Source: Flammeovirgaceae bacterium (GTDB taxonomy: Bacteria > Bacteroidota > Bacteroidia > Cytophagales > Cyclobacteriaceae). Taken from it: a stretch of DNA of 35,017 bases. Where the stretch lies: positions 1 to 35,017 of the forward strand of contig JAJTHV010000123.1 of assembly GCA_021300095.1 (NCBI GenBank). The letters are read 5' to 3'. The translations under genes were made by a program, and so were the position numbers. This document shows positions 8,419 through 17,464 of the stretch, in pieces (within the stretch, counting starts at the first letter, position 1; each line of letters starts with the position of its first letter). A model generated the notes under the pieces. That model saw only the letters and a list, made by a program, of their open reading frames with translations, was not told the DNA's origin and ran no database searches.

Positions 8419-10764
8419 ATGAAAAAATTACTAAAACTTAGTGCGCTTTTCCTGTCGCTATTTATGGTAGTGGCAATACAAAGCTGTAAGGATGATCCAG
8501 CACCAGCACCCCCTACATTAACTGGTCCCACATCTGTAGCTTCAGTTCAAGTTGCTGCAAAGGCTGATGTTACATTTACTTTCACCGCTGCTGGTGGATA
8601 TCAAACCAGCACCGTAACTGCTGTGGGTGGTACCGCAACAGTTAAAACTCCTCCAACCGCTGGAGCCACAACTGGTTCAGTAGTAACTGAGTTTACTGCT
8701 GGTAATACAGCAGGAGCTGGTTCAGTAACACTTACTCTAACTGATAACAAAGGCAACAAAGTAACTCAAACTGCTGTGCTCAACGTTACAATAAGTGCTC
8801 CTCCAACTGTAACATTGTTAAACGCTTCTGGATCTGTTGCAGCTGGCACTACTATCGATGCAACTGTTACCATTACTGCTGCTAACGGAGCTAAGAACAT
8901 TACTTATACAACCACTGGCGGTTTAACTGGAGCTCCAGTTAGCCCAATAACTATTGCTGGTAGTCCAACCGCAGCAACTAATCAGGTAATCACGTTTACA
9001 GTTCCTGCTAATGCTGTTGTAGGTTCAACCCTTACCGCCATCATCACTGGTACTGACAATCAAAACTTAAACTCTTCTCCTGTTGTATTTACTGTTACTG
9101 TATCTGACGTTGCCAATGTTCTTACTGGTACACTCACAGCCAATAAAACGCTAACAAGCGGAACCCCTTGGACTGTAAAAGGCCAATACATTGTAAATTC
9201 AGGAGTAACTTTAACGGTTGATCCTGGAACTATCGTAAAGGGTGACAAAGCGACAAAAGGTCTTATCATCATCAAGCCAGGTGGAAAGTTAATCGCTGTA
9301 GGAACATCTACTCAGCCGATCGTATTTACTTCTTCACAGCCAATCAATGAGAGAGATCGTGGCGATTGGGGTGGTATTGTTTGGTTAGGAAATGCATTCG
9401 TTAATCAAGGCACTGCTCCTGCTGTAGAAGGAGTTTCACCTAGCCAAACTTACGGAACACCTAGCACTAGCGATGCCAACGCAGGAACTAACACTGAAGA
9501 CAACGGTAAATTGAAATACGCTCGTATTGAGTATGCAGGAATTGAGTTGTCACCTAACAACGAAACAAATGGTTTGACAATGGGCGCATTGGGCTCAGCC
9601 ACAGAAATTGACTATGTGCAAGTTTCTTATGGTGGCGATGATGCGTTTGAGTGGTTTGGAGGAACGGTAAATGCAAAACACTTAGTTGCCTTTGCAACGT
9701 GGGATGACGATTTTGATACCGACTTTGGTTGGAGAGGAAAAGTGCAATATGGTGTTGCTGTTAGAGCTCCTTTCATTGCTGATCAATCAGGTTCAACTAG
9801 CTTTGAAAGTGATAGCCAAGCAAATGCAAACCCTATCGGAACAATATGTACAGATGCTGCAAAATCAGGCTGTACACAAGGTGTTTTCTCAAACATGACT
9901 GTTTATGGTCCTCGTGAGTATAGCCGCGGTATTTCTGGTAGCTACACTCGCGCAATGCACATCCGCAGAAGAACTGCTGTTTCAATATTTAACTCGGTTG
10001 TAACAGGTTATTTGTCTGGTCTTCAAATGGACGACCTTGGTACTTCTACCAACTACCCTACAAATTATGATGCGACTGCAGCTTCTAGCACAGATTTAGG
10101 AAAATTAGCAAACAATGAATTGTACGTTTCATTGTTGCCAAATACTCCTTCTGATATTGGTTCTAATGCAACAGCATTAACTGCAATCAGCAATGCAACA
10201 GGTAACTCAATGTTTGGTGCTGGTGGTGGTTTAGTACCTTCTACTTTCCCTCAAACTGTATACCGTGCTGCTGGTGCTGCAAACAACGATTATGCTCCGG
10301 CATTTATTTCTACCTGGACATCTTCAGGAACCGGTCAGGCGCTCAGAAACAATTGGGCTAGTGCAGCATCTACAATCGCTGAAACCAATAACGACCCAGC
10401 TAACAAAGACAATGGAACTATCGCTTTCGCAAATGGCGTTGGTACAATTGTAAACGGTGTTACTGCAGGTGCTTGGACAGAAGGCACTTCTGTAGCTGTT
10501 GTTAATCCATACGCAGGTTCAGGATTAAGAACTACTCCTTTCTATGCAGGAAGTTCTAGCACAAGTTATCCTTCTAATCCTGACTTTACTCTAAACTCAG
10601 CCGATGCTACTGTTGCTGGTAAGCGTTTAGATCAAGGAGCTAGCTTCACAGATGCAAGATTAACTTCTGGCTTCACTGTTACTACATTTAGAGGTGCATT
10701 TGATGGCACAACCGATTGGACTGATGGTTGGTCAGAATTCGTGCCTTTGACTAAAGTTTATTAA
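8419..10764 (+). CDS. Large putative surface-exposed lipoprotein, partner of the receptor
   Basis: With the ATG at 8419 the protein has 781 residues. A lipoprotein signal ends AIQSC at C23, and the mature end C-K-D-D-P matches the Lys plus acidic export signal known to send Bacteroidota lipoproteins to the cell surface. Residues about 30-235 are Thr/Ala/Val-rich Ig-like modules. From about 240 on, a parallel-beta type domain includes VNSGVTLTVDPGTIVKG, ERDRGDWGGIVWLGNA, YGGDDAFEWFGGTVNAKHLV, and an Asp-rich WDDDFDTDFGW that could bind Ca. Homologues often lie next to TonB-dependent receptors and are sometimes mislabelled as transporters; that is from memory. It has its own promoter and terminator. 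The ligand is unknown. Confidence 0.75.
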   Translation: MKKLLKLSALFLSLFMVVAIQSCKDDPAPAPPTLTGPTSVASVQVAAKADVTFTFTAAGGYQTSTVTAVGGTATVKTPPTAGATTGSVVTEFTAGNTAGAGSVTLTLTDNKGNKVTQTAVLNVTISAPPTVTLLNASGSVAAGTTIDATVTITAANGAKNITYTTTGGLTGAPVSPITIAGSPTAATNQVITFTVPANAVVGSTLTAIITGTDNQNLNSSPVVFTVTVSDVANVLTGTLTANKTLTSGTPWTVKGQYIVNSGVTLTVDPGTIVKGDKATKGLIIIKPGGKLIAVGTSTQPIVFTSSQPINERDRGDWGGIVWLGNAFVNQGTAPAVEGVSPSQTYGTPSTSDANAGTNTEDNGKLKYARIEYAGIELSPNNETNGLTMGALGSATEIDYVQVSYGGDDAFEWFGGTVNAKHLVAFATWDDDFDTDFGWRGKVQYGVAVRAPFIADQSGSTSFESDSQANANPIGTICTDAAKSGCTQGVFSNMTVYGPREYSRGISGSYTRAMHIRRRTAVSIFNSVVTGYLSGLQMDDLGTSTNYPTNYDATAASSTDLGKLANNELYVSLLPNTPSDIGSNATALTAISNATGNSMFGAGGGLVPSTFPQTVYRAAGAANNDYAPAFISTWTSSGTGQALRNNWASAASTIAETNNDPANKDNGTIAFANGVGTIVNGVTAGAWTEGTSVAVVNPYAGSGLRTTPFYAGSSSTSYPSNPDFTLNSADATVAGKRLDQGASFTDARLTSGFTVTTFRGAFDGTTDWTDGWSEFVPLTKVY

Positions 10765-10788
10765 TAGTTTTTAAACTCTCTTCATTTT

Positions 10789-10822
10789 AAAGACTTGCCC
10801 CAAAAGGGCAAGTCTTTTTTTT
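10789..10822 (+). terminator. Intrinsic terminator after the surface lipoprotein
   Basis: A perfect 12-base stem AAAGACTTGCCC / GGGCAAGTCTTT with the loop CAAAA is followed by a run of T. It lies 24 bases after the stop codon. Confidence 0.93.
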
Positions 10823-10845
10823 ATCTTTATAGTTAAAATGCCCTT

Positions 10846-11391
10846 ATGAAATATAGCGCGATTGTAGGCCTACTATTAATGATGTCTTGTTCGAAAGGAT
10901 ACACACCGTCTGAACATCTTTCCGCTAAACAACAAGACGAGATGATGTGGAAAATCATTCGCTACTTGGCTAAGCCACCAGAGGGTCTTACCAAGCCTGA
11001 GCGATTCTATAAAGGCTATGATCCATATTATCAGGAACAACAGGTGAGGTATCGATTAGACTCCTACTATATTGATGAAAATACTCATTATTTCTTAGTC
11101 AGTAGAATTGCTCCAAGCATTCAGGAAAAGCGAGTGGCCACTGGTGGAATTGCAAAATTTGACGAAAATGGAAAACTGATCGAGTATGAAGAAGTGTTTC
11201 GGACTTGGAAAATGAAAGATACCGATCTAAAGATAAAAGCCGGAAAATTATTTGACTTAATGGTAAAGGGTGAGCCTCTAGAAAAGTACCAAACAAAATT
11301 TACCACGCCAGAAGAATACATCGAATTCCCTGACGATATCAACTATTTTGACAAAGCAGAAAAGGAATGGAAACAAAAGCAACCGAATTAG
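10846..11391 (+). CDS. Small lipoprotein of unknown function
   Basis: This 181-aa protein has a short signal with the lipobox LMMSC (C15). The mature end C-S-K-G lacks acidic residues, so it is more likely to face the periplasm than the cell surface. The body is charged and rich in Lys, Glu and Tyr, with no domain I recognise; segments such as KPERFYKGYDPYYQEQQVRY and FDENGKLIEYEEVFRTWKMK suggest a beta-rich fold. It starts just after the terminator of the preceding gene, so it has its own promoter, possibly TATCTTTA at about 10823. Its relation to the receptor pair is unproven. Confidence 0.65.
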   Translation: MKYSAIVGLLLMMSCSKGYTPSEHLSAKQQDEMMWKIIRYLAKPPEGLTKPERFYKGYDPYYQEQQVRYRLDSYYIDENTHYFLVSRIAPSIQEKRVATGGIAKFDENGKLIEYEEVFRTWKMKDTDLKIKAGKLFDLMVKGEPLEKYQTKFTTPEEYIEFPDDINYFDKAEKEWKQKQPN

Positions 11392-11576
11392 TCTTTGCTC
11401 ACTTCGTAATAACGTTACCTCAAAATAAACCCAATATTAAAAACTTCATAGTTTAGTTACTGCCCCTAAAAATTAAGTTAATATTCACATCCTACCTTTC
11501 GGTCATAATAAACTGGGTTTTTGAAGTCGTGCTTTGCCGATTTGTCTAGAAATCCCAAGTGTTGGTCTTGAAAACG

Positions 11577-11623
11577 AGTAGTCAATATTCTAGAAAGCTC
11601 AAGCTTTCGTTCATTTGACTACT
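11577..11623. promoter_or_regulatory. Two-part hairpin upstream of the sugar-acid operon
   Basis: The outer arms AGTAGTCAA (11577-11585) and TTGACTACT (11615-11623) pair over 9 bases. The inner arms GAAAGCT (11593-11599) and AGCTTTC (11602-11608) pair over 7. Unpaired 6-7 base bulges separate them. It ends 26 bases before the first ATG of the operon. There is no T-run, so it is more likely an operator, leader structure or repeat than a terminator. Confidence 0.55.
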
Positions 11624-11648
11624 ATTTCAAACACCAACCGTTTAAAAG

Positions 11649-12710
11649 ATGAGCTTAACGAAAGGAAATGTGAAGAAGATTTTGTTCACCGTAGGATCGC
11701 TTAATCAAACCACCCAGATGCATGCCATCGCATCGCATCTACCTGAATACGACTGTTACTTCAGTCAATTTTATAGTGACAATCCGATTATTCAATACTT
11801 CGTTAGCAAAGGGATAGCTGACCACACCATCTTATCCGGTCAATTCAAAGAAAAGGCCGATACCTATCTGCGGCAGTATCACTTAAAAAATGATTACGCA
11901 CAGTCCGTTTACAAAAATCGTTATGACCTAGCTGTTGTCTGCAGCGATTTGCTCGTGCCTGTCTCTATTCGCCAAACAAAATCAATTTGGGTGCAAGAAG
12001 GCATGACCGACCCCATCACACCACTATCCCGAATTGTTAAGGCACTCGATCTTCCGCGTTATTGGGCAATGAACACTTCCCTGAATGGCACTTCTAACTT
12101 GTGCGACATTTATTGTGTGGCCAGCGAAGGCTACAAAGAGCATTTCCAAAAATTAGGTACAAAGGATTCGAAACTCGTTGTTACGGGCATGTCGAACTTT
12201 GATAATGTAGCGGCACTTGCCTATAACAATTTCCTGCATCGCAATTATGTGTTAGTTGCCACTTCTGATATTCGGGAGTGCATGGGATTCGAAAATCGGG
12301 TTGCTTTTATACGCAAAACCGTAGCCACTGCCAATGGTCGCACGTTGATTTTTAAACTCCATCCCAACGAAAAAAAGGAAAGAGCCATTCGTGAGATCAA
12401 AGAAAATACACCACCCGGCACACTGATTTATACCGATGGAAACATCAATCACATGATCTACCATTGCGATGAATTGATTACACAATATTCGACTGTTGTA
12501 TATGTAGGCTTGGCGTTGGGTAAAAAAGTGCACTCCTATTTTAACATGGACGAATTACGAAAAAAGACACCGATTCAAAACGAAGGAAAATCGGCAGCGC
12601 ACATCGCGGAGATTTGCAGACGGTACATCGAATATCCAAATAGTCTTTCACAATTTTTAAAAAACGAATTGCCTTCCATTGAGGCTAACTACCAAAAAAT
12701 AGCCTGTTAA
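11649..12710 (+). CDS. GT-B-fold glycosyltransferase/epimerase-like protein
   Basis: This 353-aa cytoplasmic protein has two Rossmann-like halves. The first starts KKILFTVGSLNQTTQMHAIA and includes YDLAVVCSDL. The second includes NYVLVATSD, LIFKLHPNEKKE (about 233-244) and YSTVVYVGLALGKKVHSYF (about 280). This resembles CDP-glycerol/capsule transferases and UDP-GlcNAc 2-epimerase relatives. As the first gene of the operon with the cytidylyltransferase and NeuB-like synthase, it may transfer the CMP-activated acid, or it may replace a NeuC-type epimerase. The sequence alone does not decide. The spacing to the next gene is 24 bases. Confidence 0.55.
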   Translation: MSLTKGNVKKILFTVGSLNQTTQMHAIASHLPEYDCYFSQFYSDNPIIQYFVSKGIADHTILSGQFKEKADTYLRQYHLKNDYAQSVYKNRYDLAVVCSDLLVPVSIRQTKSIWVQEGMTDPITPLSRIVKALDLPRYWAMNTSLNGTSNLCDIYCVASEGYKEHFQKLGTKDSKLVVTGMSNFDNVAALAYNNFLHRNYVLVATSDIRECMGFENRVAFIRKTVATANGRTLIFKLHPNEKKERAIREIKENTPPGTLIYTDGNINHMIYHCDELITQYSTVVYVGLALGKKVHSYFNMDELRKKTPIQNEGKSAAHIAEICRRYIEYPNSLSQFLKNELPSIEANYQKIAC

Positions 12711-12734
12711 AATCGTTCTAAAAAAGACAAGCCT

Positions 12735-13544
12735 TTGAAAATAGTAACCGTTGTTCAGGCCCGCATGAGTTCCACTCGCCTTCCCGGCAAGGTAATGTTA
12801 CCGTTATGTGGCGAACCGTTGCTAGTAAAGATGCTGGAGCGTTTAGCCCACGCAAAAAATGTGGGTAAAATTGTAGTAGCCACCACCAAAGATGCGGAAG
12901 ACAATGCGATTGCTTCACTTTGTGAGGCAAACCACGTAGCGGTTTATCGCGGAAGCAAATACGATTTATTGGATCGGCATTATCAAGTTGGCCACATGTA
13001 TAAAGCCGATGCGGTAGTAAAAATTCCCTCCGATTGTCCCATGATCGATCCTGCTGTTATTGACAAAGTCATCGGTTACTATCTCAATCATCAACACAAA
13101 TATGATTACGTCAGCAATTTGCATCCTGCCAGCTATCCGGATGGGAATGATGTTGAAATAATGTCGATGAAGGCATTGGAAAAAGCGTGGGAATCGGCCA
13201 CAGCCAAATTGGAACTGGAACACACCACTCCTTTCATTTGGGAGAACCGAAATCTTTTTCGAATCGGAAATGTAAAATGGGAAAGTGGTTTAGACTATTC
13301 GATGTCGCATCGTTGGACGATTGACTATCCGGAAGATTATCAGTTCATCGAAGCGATTTACAATCAATTGTATCCCATCAAAAATATATTTTCTCTTTCC
13401 GATATTTTAGAATTGGTAAAGGCACAACCAGAAATACAATCCATCAATCAAAAATGGGCAGGCGTAAACTGGTACCGCCATCACTTAGATGAATTGAAAA
13501 CAGTCGGAAAGAATCAAACCAAACTAATTGAAGAAGCACAATGA
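12735..13544 (+). CDS. SpsF-like cytidylyltransferase
   Basis: This 269-aa protein belongs to the CTP_transf_3/SpsF family, relatives of NeuA and KdsB that join CMP to acidic sugars. The nucleotide-binding start is MKIVTVVQARMSSTRLPGK, followed by VVKIPSDCPMIDP (about 95-107) and the RWTIDYPEDYQFI box. The start codon is TTG at 12735: the family motif needs these first residues, and the next ATG (12764) would delete part of the CTP-binding loop. It overlaps the transketolase N gene by 4 bases (ATGA). By context it should activate the product of the NeuB-like enzyme. SpsF activity on a defined sugar is poorly known. Confidence 0.8.
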   Translation: MKIVTVVQARMSSTRLPGKVMLPLCGEPLLVKMLERLAHAKNVGKIVVATTKDAEDNAIASLCEANHVAVYRGSKYDLLDRHYQVGHMYKADAVVKIPSDCPMIDPAVIDKVIGYYLNHQHKYDYVSNLHPASYPDGNDVEIMSMKALEKAWESATAKLELEHTTPFIWENRNLFRIGNVKWESGLDYSMSHRWTIDYPEDYQFIEAIYNQLYPIKNIFSLSDILELVKAQPEIQSINQKWAGVNWYRHHLDELKTVGKNQTKLIEEAQ

Positions 13545-14398
13545 CTGAAGAACAAATAACTGATTTGCAAAAACTCGCACTTGCTGTTCGCGAAAACATC
13601 GTGCGTTTGTCGACCGATGGTGGTTGCTTTACAGGCGCATCACTATCGTGTGCCGATTTACTCGTCTATCTCTATTCACATTATTTAAATGTCAACCCGT
13701 CTAACTTAACCGATCCTAATCGCGATTATTTGTTTTTATCCAAAGGTCATGACGTGCCTGCACTGTACAGTCTATTTGCCGAATTGGGTTTTATTGATTC
13801 ATCTCGATTAGCCAATCATTTGGAAACAAATGATCACATCTACTGGCATCCAAATACACACATTCCGGGAGTTGAATTTCATTCGGGTTCGCTCGGTCAC
13901 TTACCGGCTGTAGCAATGGGTGTAGCTATGGACTGTCGTATTAAAAAGCAATCCAACAAAATTGTAGTAATTACCGGAGATGGTGAACTGAACGAAGGTT
14001 CTGTATGGGAAAGCGCGCTCGTAGCAGCAGCTTACAAACTCGATAATCTAATTTGGATTGTAGATCGAAATTATTTTCAGGCAAACGTGGCTACCGAAGA
14101 ATTGATTCCGCTCGATCCGATTCATAAAAAATTTGAAGCATTTGGATGGAATGCCATCGATGTGGATGGTCATGATTTTAGTGCCATGCACAATGTGTTT
14201 TCTTCCCTCACCACACCGAATGGAAAACCCACTGTGGTGGTTGCGCACACCGTTCGTGGCAAAGGCTTGCCCAGCATTGAAAAAAGAGCCGATCGTTGGT
14301 TCTGCAATTTTACACACGAAGAAATAAGCGCATTGCTGCACGAACTGCACGAAAACAAATTAGCTGAATTGAATTCTGAAACATTAGTAGTACGATAA
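13541..14398 (+). CDS. Transketolase-like protein, N-terminal (TPP-binding) subunit
   Basis: The 285-aa product covers the PP domain of transketolase. It has SKGHDVPALY (68-77), HSGSLGHLPAVAMGVA (114-129) and the TPP/Mg motif GDGELNEG (146-153) with VDRN further on. The partner subunit is the next gene, which overlaps by one base. Split transketolases occur both in core metabolism and in sugar gene clusters. Here the pair lies between the cytidylyltransferase and an aminotransferase, so it probably moves a two-carbon keto unit when building a special sugar precursor. The substrate is inferred from context only. Confidence 0.88.
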   Translation: MTEEQITDLQKLALAVRENIVRLSTDGGCFTGASLSCADLLVYLYSHYLNVNPSNLTDPNRDYLFLSKGHDVPALYSLFAELGFIDSSRLANHLETNDHIYWHPNTHIPGVEFHSGSLGHLPAVAMGVAMDCRIKKQSNKIVVITGDGELNEGSVWESALVAAAYKLDNLIWIVDRNYFQANVATEELIPLDPIHKKFEAFGWNAIDVDGHDFSAMHNVFSSLTTPNGKPTVVVAHTVRGKGLPSIEKRADRWFCNFTHEEISALLHELHENKLAELNSETLVVR

Positions 14399-15327
14399 TG
14401 AATTACGAAGAACTAATTTCTGAACTAGCATTAGCCGATGAGCGCTACATCATCATGACGGCCGAAAACCGTGCCCTCATTCGCAACATTCCAAAAAATC
14501 CTGCACTAGCGGATCGCTTCATCGATACAGGTATTACCGAACAAACGATGATCGGCATGGCAGCCGGATTAGCTCTGCGCGGTCGCGTGCCTATTGTTCA
14601 TGCGTTGGCGGCATTTCTCACGATGCGTGCGTATGAATTTATTCGCACGGATGTGGGCATCGCTCATCTTCCAGTAAAGCTCACCGGATTTATTCCAGGG
14701 TTTCTTTCCGATGGAAACGGACCCACGCATCAAGCCATTGAAGATGTATCGATCATGCGTGGCATTCCCGGTATGCAAGTTTTTGCTCCTGCCGATGAGG
14801 AAGATATGATTCTGATGTTACCTGAAATTTGGGACTCGTCATCACCTGCTTACACACGCGCCAATCTAATAAAGCCTCTGGTCGCACACAACAAAAATTT
14901 CAGAATTGGCAAAGCCGAAGTGATTGCAGAAGGATCTACAATCACATTCCTGACATACGGAATGTTATTCAATAATGTATTACAAGCCAAACAAGTTTTA
15001 GAAGCTCAAGGTCTTTCTATTGGGCTGGTGAACATGCGCAGCTTAAAACCAGTGGACGAAGAAGTAATCATTCGCACAGTCAAAGAAAGCGAATTGGTCG
15101 TGGTGGTCGAAGATCACTTCACGACAGGAGGGCTGTATTCCATCGTAGCTGAAGTGCTGTTGAAAAATCAGTTGACGGGTAATGTGCAGCCCCTTTCACT
15201 CAACGAACAATGGTTTCGTCCGGCCAGACTAACGCAGGTGCTGGAATACGAAGGGTTCACACCCGAGAAAATCGCTGCTCGCGCACTAGGAATTTTAGAA
15301 TCCACCGCAACAAAAATCCAATTATGA
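14398..15327 (+). CDS. Transketolase-like protein, C-terminal subunit
   Basis: This 309-aa protein contains the pyrimidine-binding domain with TGITEQTMIGMAAGLA (44-59), where E48 matches the Glu that activates thiamine diphosphate. It also has DGNGPTHQAIEDVSIMRGIP (about 105-124) and a C-terminal transketolase domain beginning near 180 (GSTITFLTYGMLFNN). It overlaps its partner by one base at the start and the aminotransferase by 4 bases at the end (ATGA), so translation is probably coupled. It should form an alpha2beta2 enzyme with the preceding gene product. Confidence 0.88.
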   Translation: MNYEELISELALADERYIIMTAENRALIRNIPKNPALADRFIDTGITEQTMIGMAAGLALRGRVPIVHALAAFLTMRAYEFIRTDVGIAHLPVKLTGFIPGFLSDGNGPTHQAIEDVSIMRGIPGMQVFAPADEEDMILMLPEIWDSSSPAYTRANLIKPLVAHNKNFRIGKAEVIAEGSTITFLTYGMLFNNVLQAKQVLEAQGLSIGLVNMRSLKPVDEEVIIRTVKESELVVVVEDHFTTGGLYSIVAEVLLKNQLTGNVQPLSLNEQWFRPARLTQVLEYEGFTPEKIAARALGILESTATKIQL

Positions 15328-16661
15328 TCAATCGCCACTATCCGGATATCACCATCAGCAATGCGTGGTATCAACGTGCCCGTCAAGTTATGTTTCCGGT
15401 TACGCAAACGATGGCCAAAGGCCCATCACAATACGTGAATGGCGTGGCACCGAAGTATGTAACGCGTGGTAAAAATGCCCATGTGTGGGATGTGGATGGA
15501 AATGAATACATCGACTACACGATGGCCGTTGGTCCTGTGTCGCTAGGCTATGCATATGATCGTGTAGACGAAGCCATCAAAAATCAATTGAAAGACGGCA
15601 TTACATTTTCGCTCATGCATCCGCTCGAAGTTGAATTGAGTGAGCTTATCCATCGAATAATTCCAAATGCAGAAGGTGTACGCATTGCCAAAACAGGTGC
15701 CGAAGTTTGCAGCGCAGCGGTGCGTGTTTCTCGTGCATATACTGGAAGAAAAAAGGTGCTGTGCTGTGGGTATCACGGCTGGCATGATTGGTACATTGGC
15801 ACCACGAGTCGGGCTGAAGGAATTCCGGAAGAAATCAAAGAATTAACAGGCACCTTCGAATATAACAATATCGAATCGCTTCGCGCACAGCTAACAGAAG
15901 AAGTTGCATGTGTCATTCTGGAGCCATTCATCTTCGAACATCCCAAAGAAAATTTTCTTCAGCAAATACAAGCGCTTTGTCAAGCCAATGGATCGTTGTT
16001 GATTTTTGATGAAATGTGGACAGGCTTTCGGGTAGCGCTTGGCGGAGCACAAGAATATTTTGGCATCACACCTGACTTAGCTGTTTACTCAAAAGCTTTT
16101 GCCAATGGCATGCCCATTGCTTTGCTCACGGGCCGAAAAGATGTTCTACAGCTATTCGAAAAAGATGTATTCTTTTATTCTACTTTCGGAGGAGAGGCGC
16201 TCTCGCTCGCTGCGGCCGTAGCCACCATTCAGGAAATGGAGGAAAAAAATGTGGCCGCTGCTTTAGCTGCCAAAGGCAAAAGACTAAAAGACGGGTACAA
16301 TCAGATTGCTGAAAAAAATAATCTGAGTGCCGTAACTACGTGTCAGGGATTTGATTGCCGAACCATTATTACGTTCAATGCATCGGCAGGAGATCCGCTG
16401 ATCCTTAAATCTTTCGTACAACAAGAAATGATCAAGCGTGGCATTCTGTGGGGCGGATTTCACAATGTTTGTTTCACCCATTCCGAAGAAGATCTCAATC
16501 ATACACTGCAAGCGTACGAAGAAGTATTGCCATTACTTGTGGAAGCTATTCAAAAAGGAAACATTGAATCGATGCTTCTCGGCAAACCAGTAGAAGCGGT
16601 ATTCCGAAAAGTAGGTAACGTACAAAAAGCTTTCAGCGAAAAAGTGCTTCAGGTAAAATGA
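15324..16661 (+). CDS. Class III (PLP) aminotransferase, HemL-like
   Basis: The start is the ATG at 15324 inside the ATGA overlap; an upstream TTG-type extension to 15210 reads through the neighbouring gene out of frame and is not real. The 445-aa protein has AKTGAEVCSAAVRVSRAYTG (122-141), YHGWHD (150-155), the PLP acid in IFDEMWTGFR (D229) and the Schiff-base lysine in YSKAFANG (K257). The fold is that of glutamate-1-semialdehyde aminomutase, but the sugar-cluster context and the different N-terminus argue against heme synthesis. It probably adds an amino group to a keto or aldehyde sugar. It overlaps the SDR gene by 4 bases. Confidence 0.87.
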   Translation: MINRHYPDITISNAWYQRARQVMFPVTQTMAKGPSQYVNGVAPKYVTRGKNAHVWDVDGNEYIDYTMAVGPVSLGYAYDRVDEAIKNQLKDGITFSLMHPLEVELSELIHRIIPNAEGVRIAKTGAEVCSAAVRVSRAYTGRKKVLCCGYHGWHDWYIGTTSRAEGIPEEIKELTGTFEYNNIESLRAQLTEEVACVILEPFIFEHPKENFLQQIQALCQANGSLLIFDEMWTGFRVALGGAQEYFGITPDLAVYSKAFANGMPIALLTGRKDVLQLFEKDVFFYSTFGGEALSLAAAVATIQEMEEKNVAAALAAKGKRLKDGYNQIAEKNNLSAVTTCQGFDCRTIITFNASAGDPLILKSFVQQEMIKRGILWGGFHNVCFTHSEEDLNHTLQAYEEVLPLLVEAIQKGNIESMLLGKPVEAVFRKVGNVQKAFSEKVLQVK

Positions 16662-17464
16662 CAGAACTATTCTCACTAAAAGATAAAGTCGCCATCGTAA
16701 CGGGTGCGTGTGGGTTGCTTGGCAAAAAACATTGCGAGGCATTAGCGGAAGCAGGTGCATTTGTGGTGGCAGCCGATGTAGATGCAAAGACATGTATCAC
16801 TTTTGCAAATGATTTAGGAAATAGCCATCTCGGCATCGGATTGGATGTTACCAACGAGGCTTCCATTCGCGCAGCAAAAGAGGAAGTCATAAAAAAATAT
16901 GGTCGGATAGATGTATTGGTCAATAATGCCGCCATCAACGACATGTTTGAAAACCCGATTGCTGCACTCGAACAATCACAATTTGAAAACTATCCACTTC
17001 ATCTTTGGCAGCGATCGCTGGATGTGAATGTAACCGGAGTGTTTCTTTGCAGTCAGGTTTTTGGAACGGTCATGGCCGAAGCAGGTAGCGGCAGCATCAT
17101 CAACATTGCTTCTACTTATGCGATCACTGCTCCCGATCAAAAATTGTATCTCAACGAAGCGGGCGAACAAACTTTTTATAAATCGGCTGCATACCCGAGC
17201 ACAAAAGGTGCTGTGTTGGGCTTCACTAAATTTCTTGCATCCTACTGGGGAAACAAAGGCGTGCGCGTCAATGCGCTCTCACCAGGTGGCGTAGAAAATG
17301 GTCAAGATGATTTTTTCATCAAAAATTATAGCGAACGTACACCACTTGGACGAATGGCAGACCGCACCGATTACCAAGGTGCGATTGTATTCCTGGCGAG
17401 CGATGCTTCAAGATATATGACAGGCGCGAATCTGGTAGTAGATGGGGGATGGACCATAATATAG
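16658..17464 (+). CDS. Short-chain dehydrogenase/reductase
   Basis: This 268-aa classical SDR has the cofactor loop TGACGLLG (15-22), D40 after the second strand (favouring NAD), NNAA (89-92), the catalytic S152, and Y179-x3-K183 (YPSTK). The C-terminal RYMTGANLVVDGGW is standard. Translation is coupled to the aminotransferase. By context it oxidises or reduces a sugar hydroxyl/keto group in the same pathway, possibly making the keto group used by the aminotransferase. The substrate is inferred. Confidence 0.9.
   Translation: MTELFSLKDKVAIVTGACGLLGKKHCEALAEAGAFVVAADVDAKTCITFANDLGNSHLGIGLDVTNEASIRAAKEEVIKKYGRIDVLVNNAAINDMFENPIAALEQSQFENYPLHLWQRSLDVNVTGVFLCSQVFGTVMAEAGSGSIINIASTYAITAPDQKLYLNEAGEQTFYKSAAYPSTKGAVLGFTKFLASYWGNKGVRVNALSPGGVENGQDDFFIKNYSERTPLGRMADRTDYQGAIVFLASDASRYMTGANLVVDGGWTII

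Noticed and set aside
15210-15323. Upstream extension of the aminotransferase by 38 codons
   Set aside because: It lies inside the transketolase C gene in another frame and has no family similarity; the ATG at 15324 sits in a typical ATGA overlap.
13541-15327. Housekeeping transketolase of the pentose phosphate pathway
   Set aside because: The coupled position between a cytidylyltransferase and an aminotransferase points to a dedicated pathway, although a shared role is not excluded.
15324-16661. HemL (glutamate-1-semialdehyde aminomutase) for heme synthesis
   Set aside because: The fold and PLP lysine fit, but the N-terminus differs and all neighbours are sugar-acid genes.
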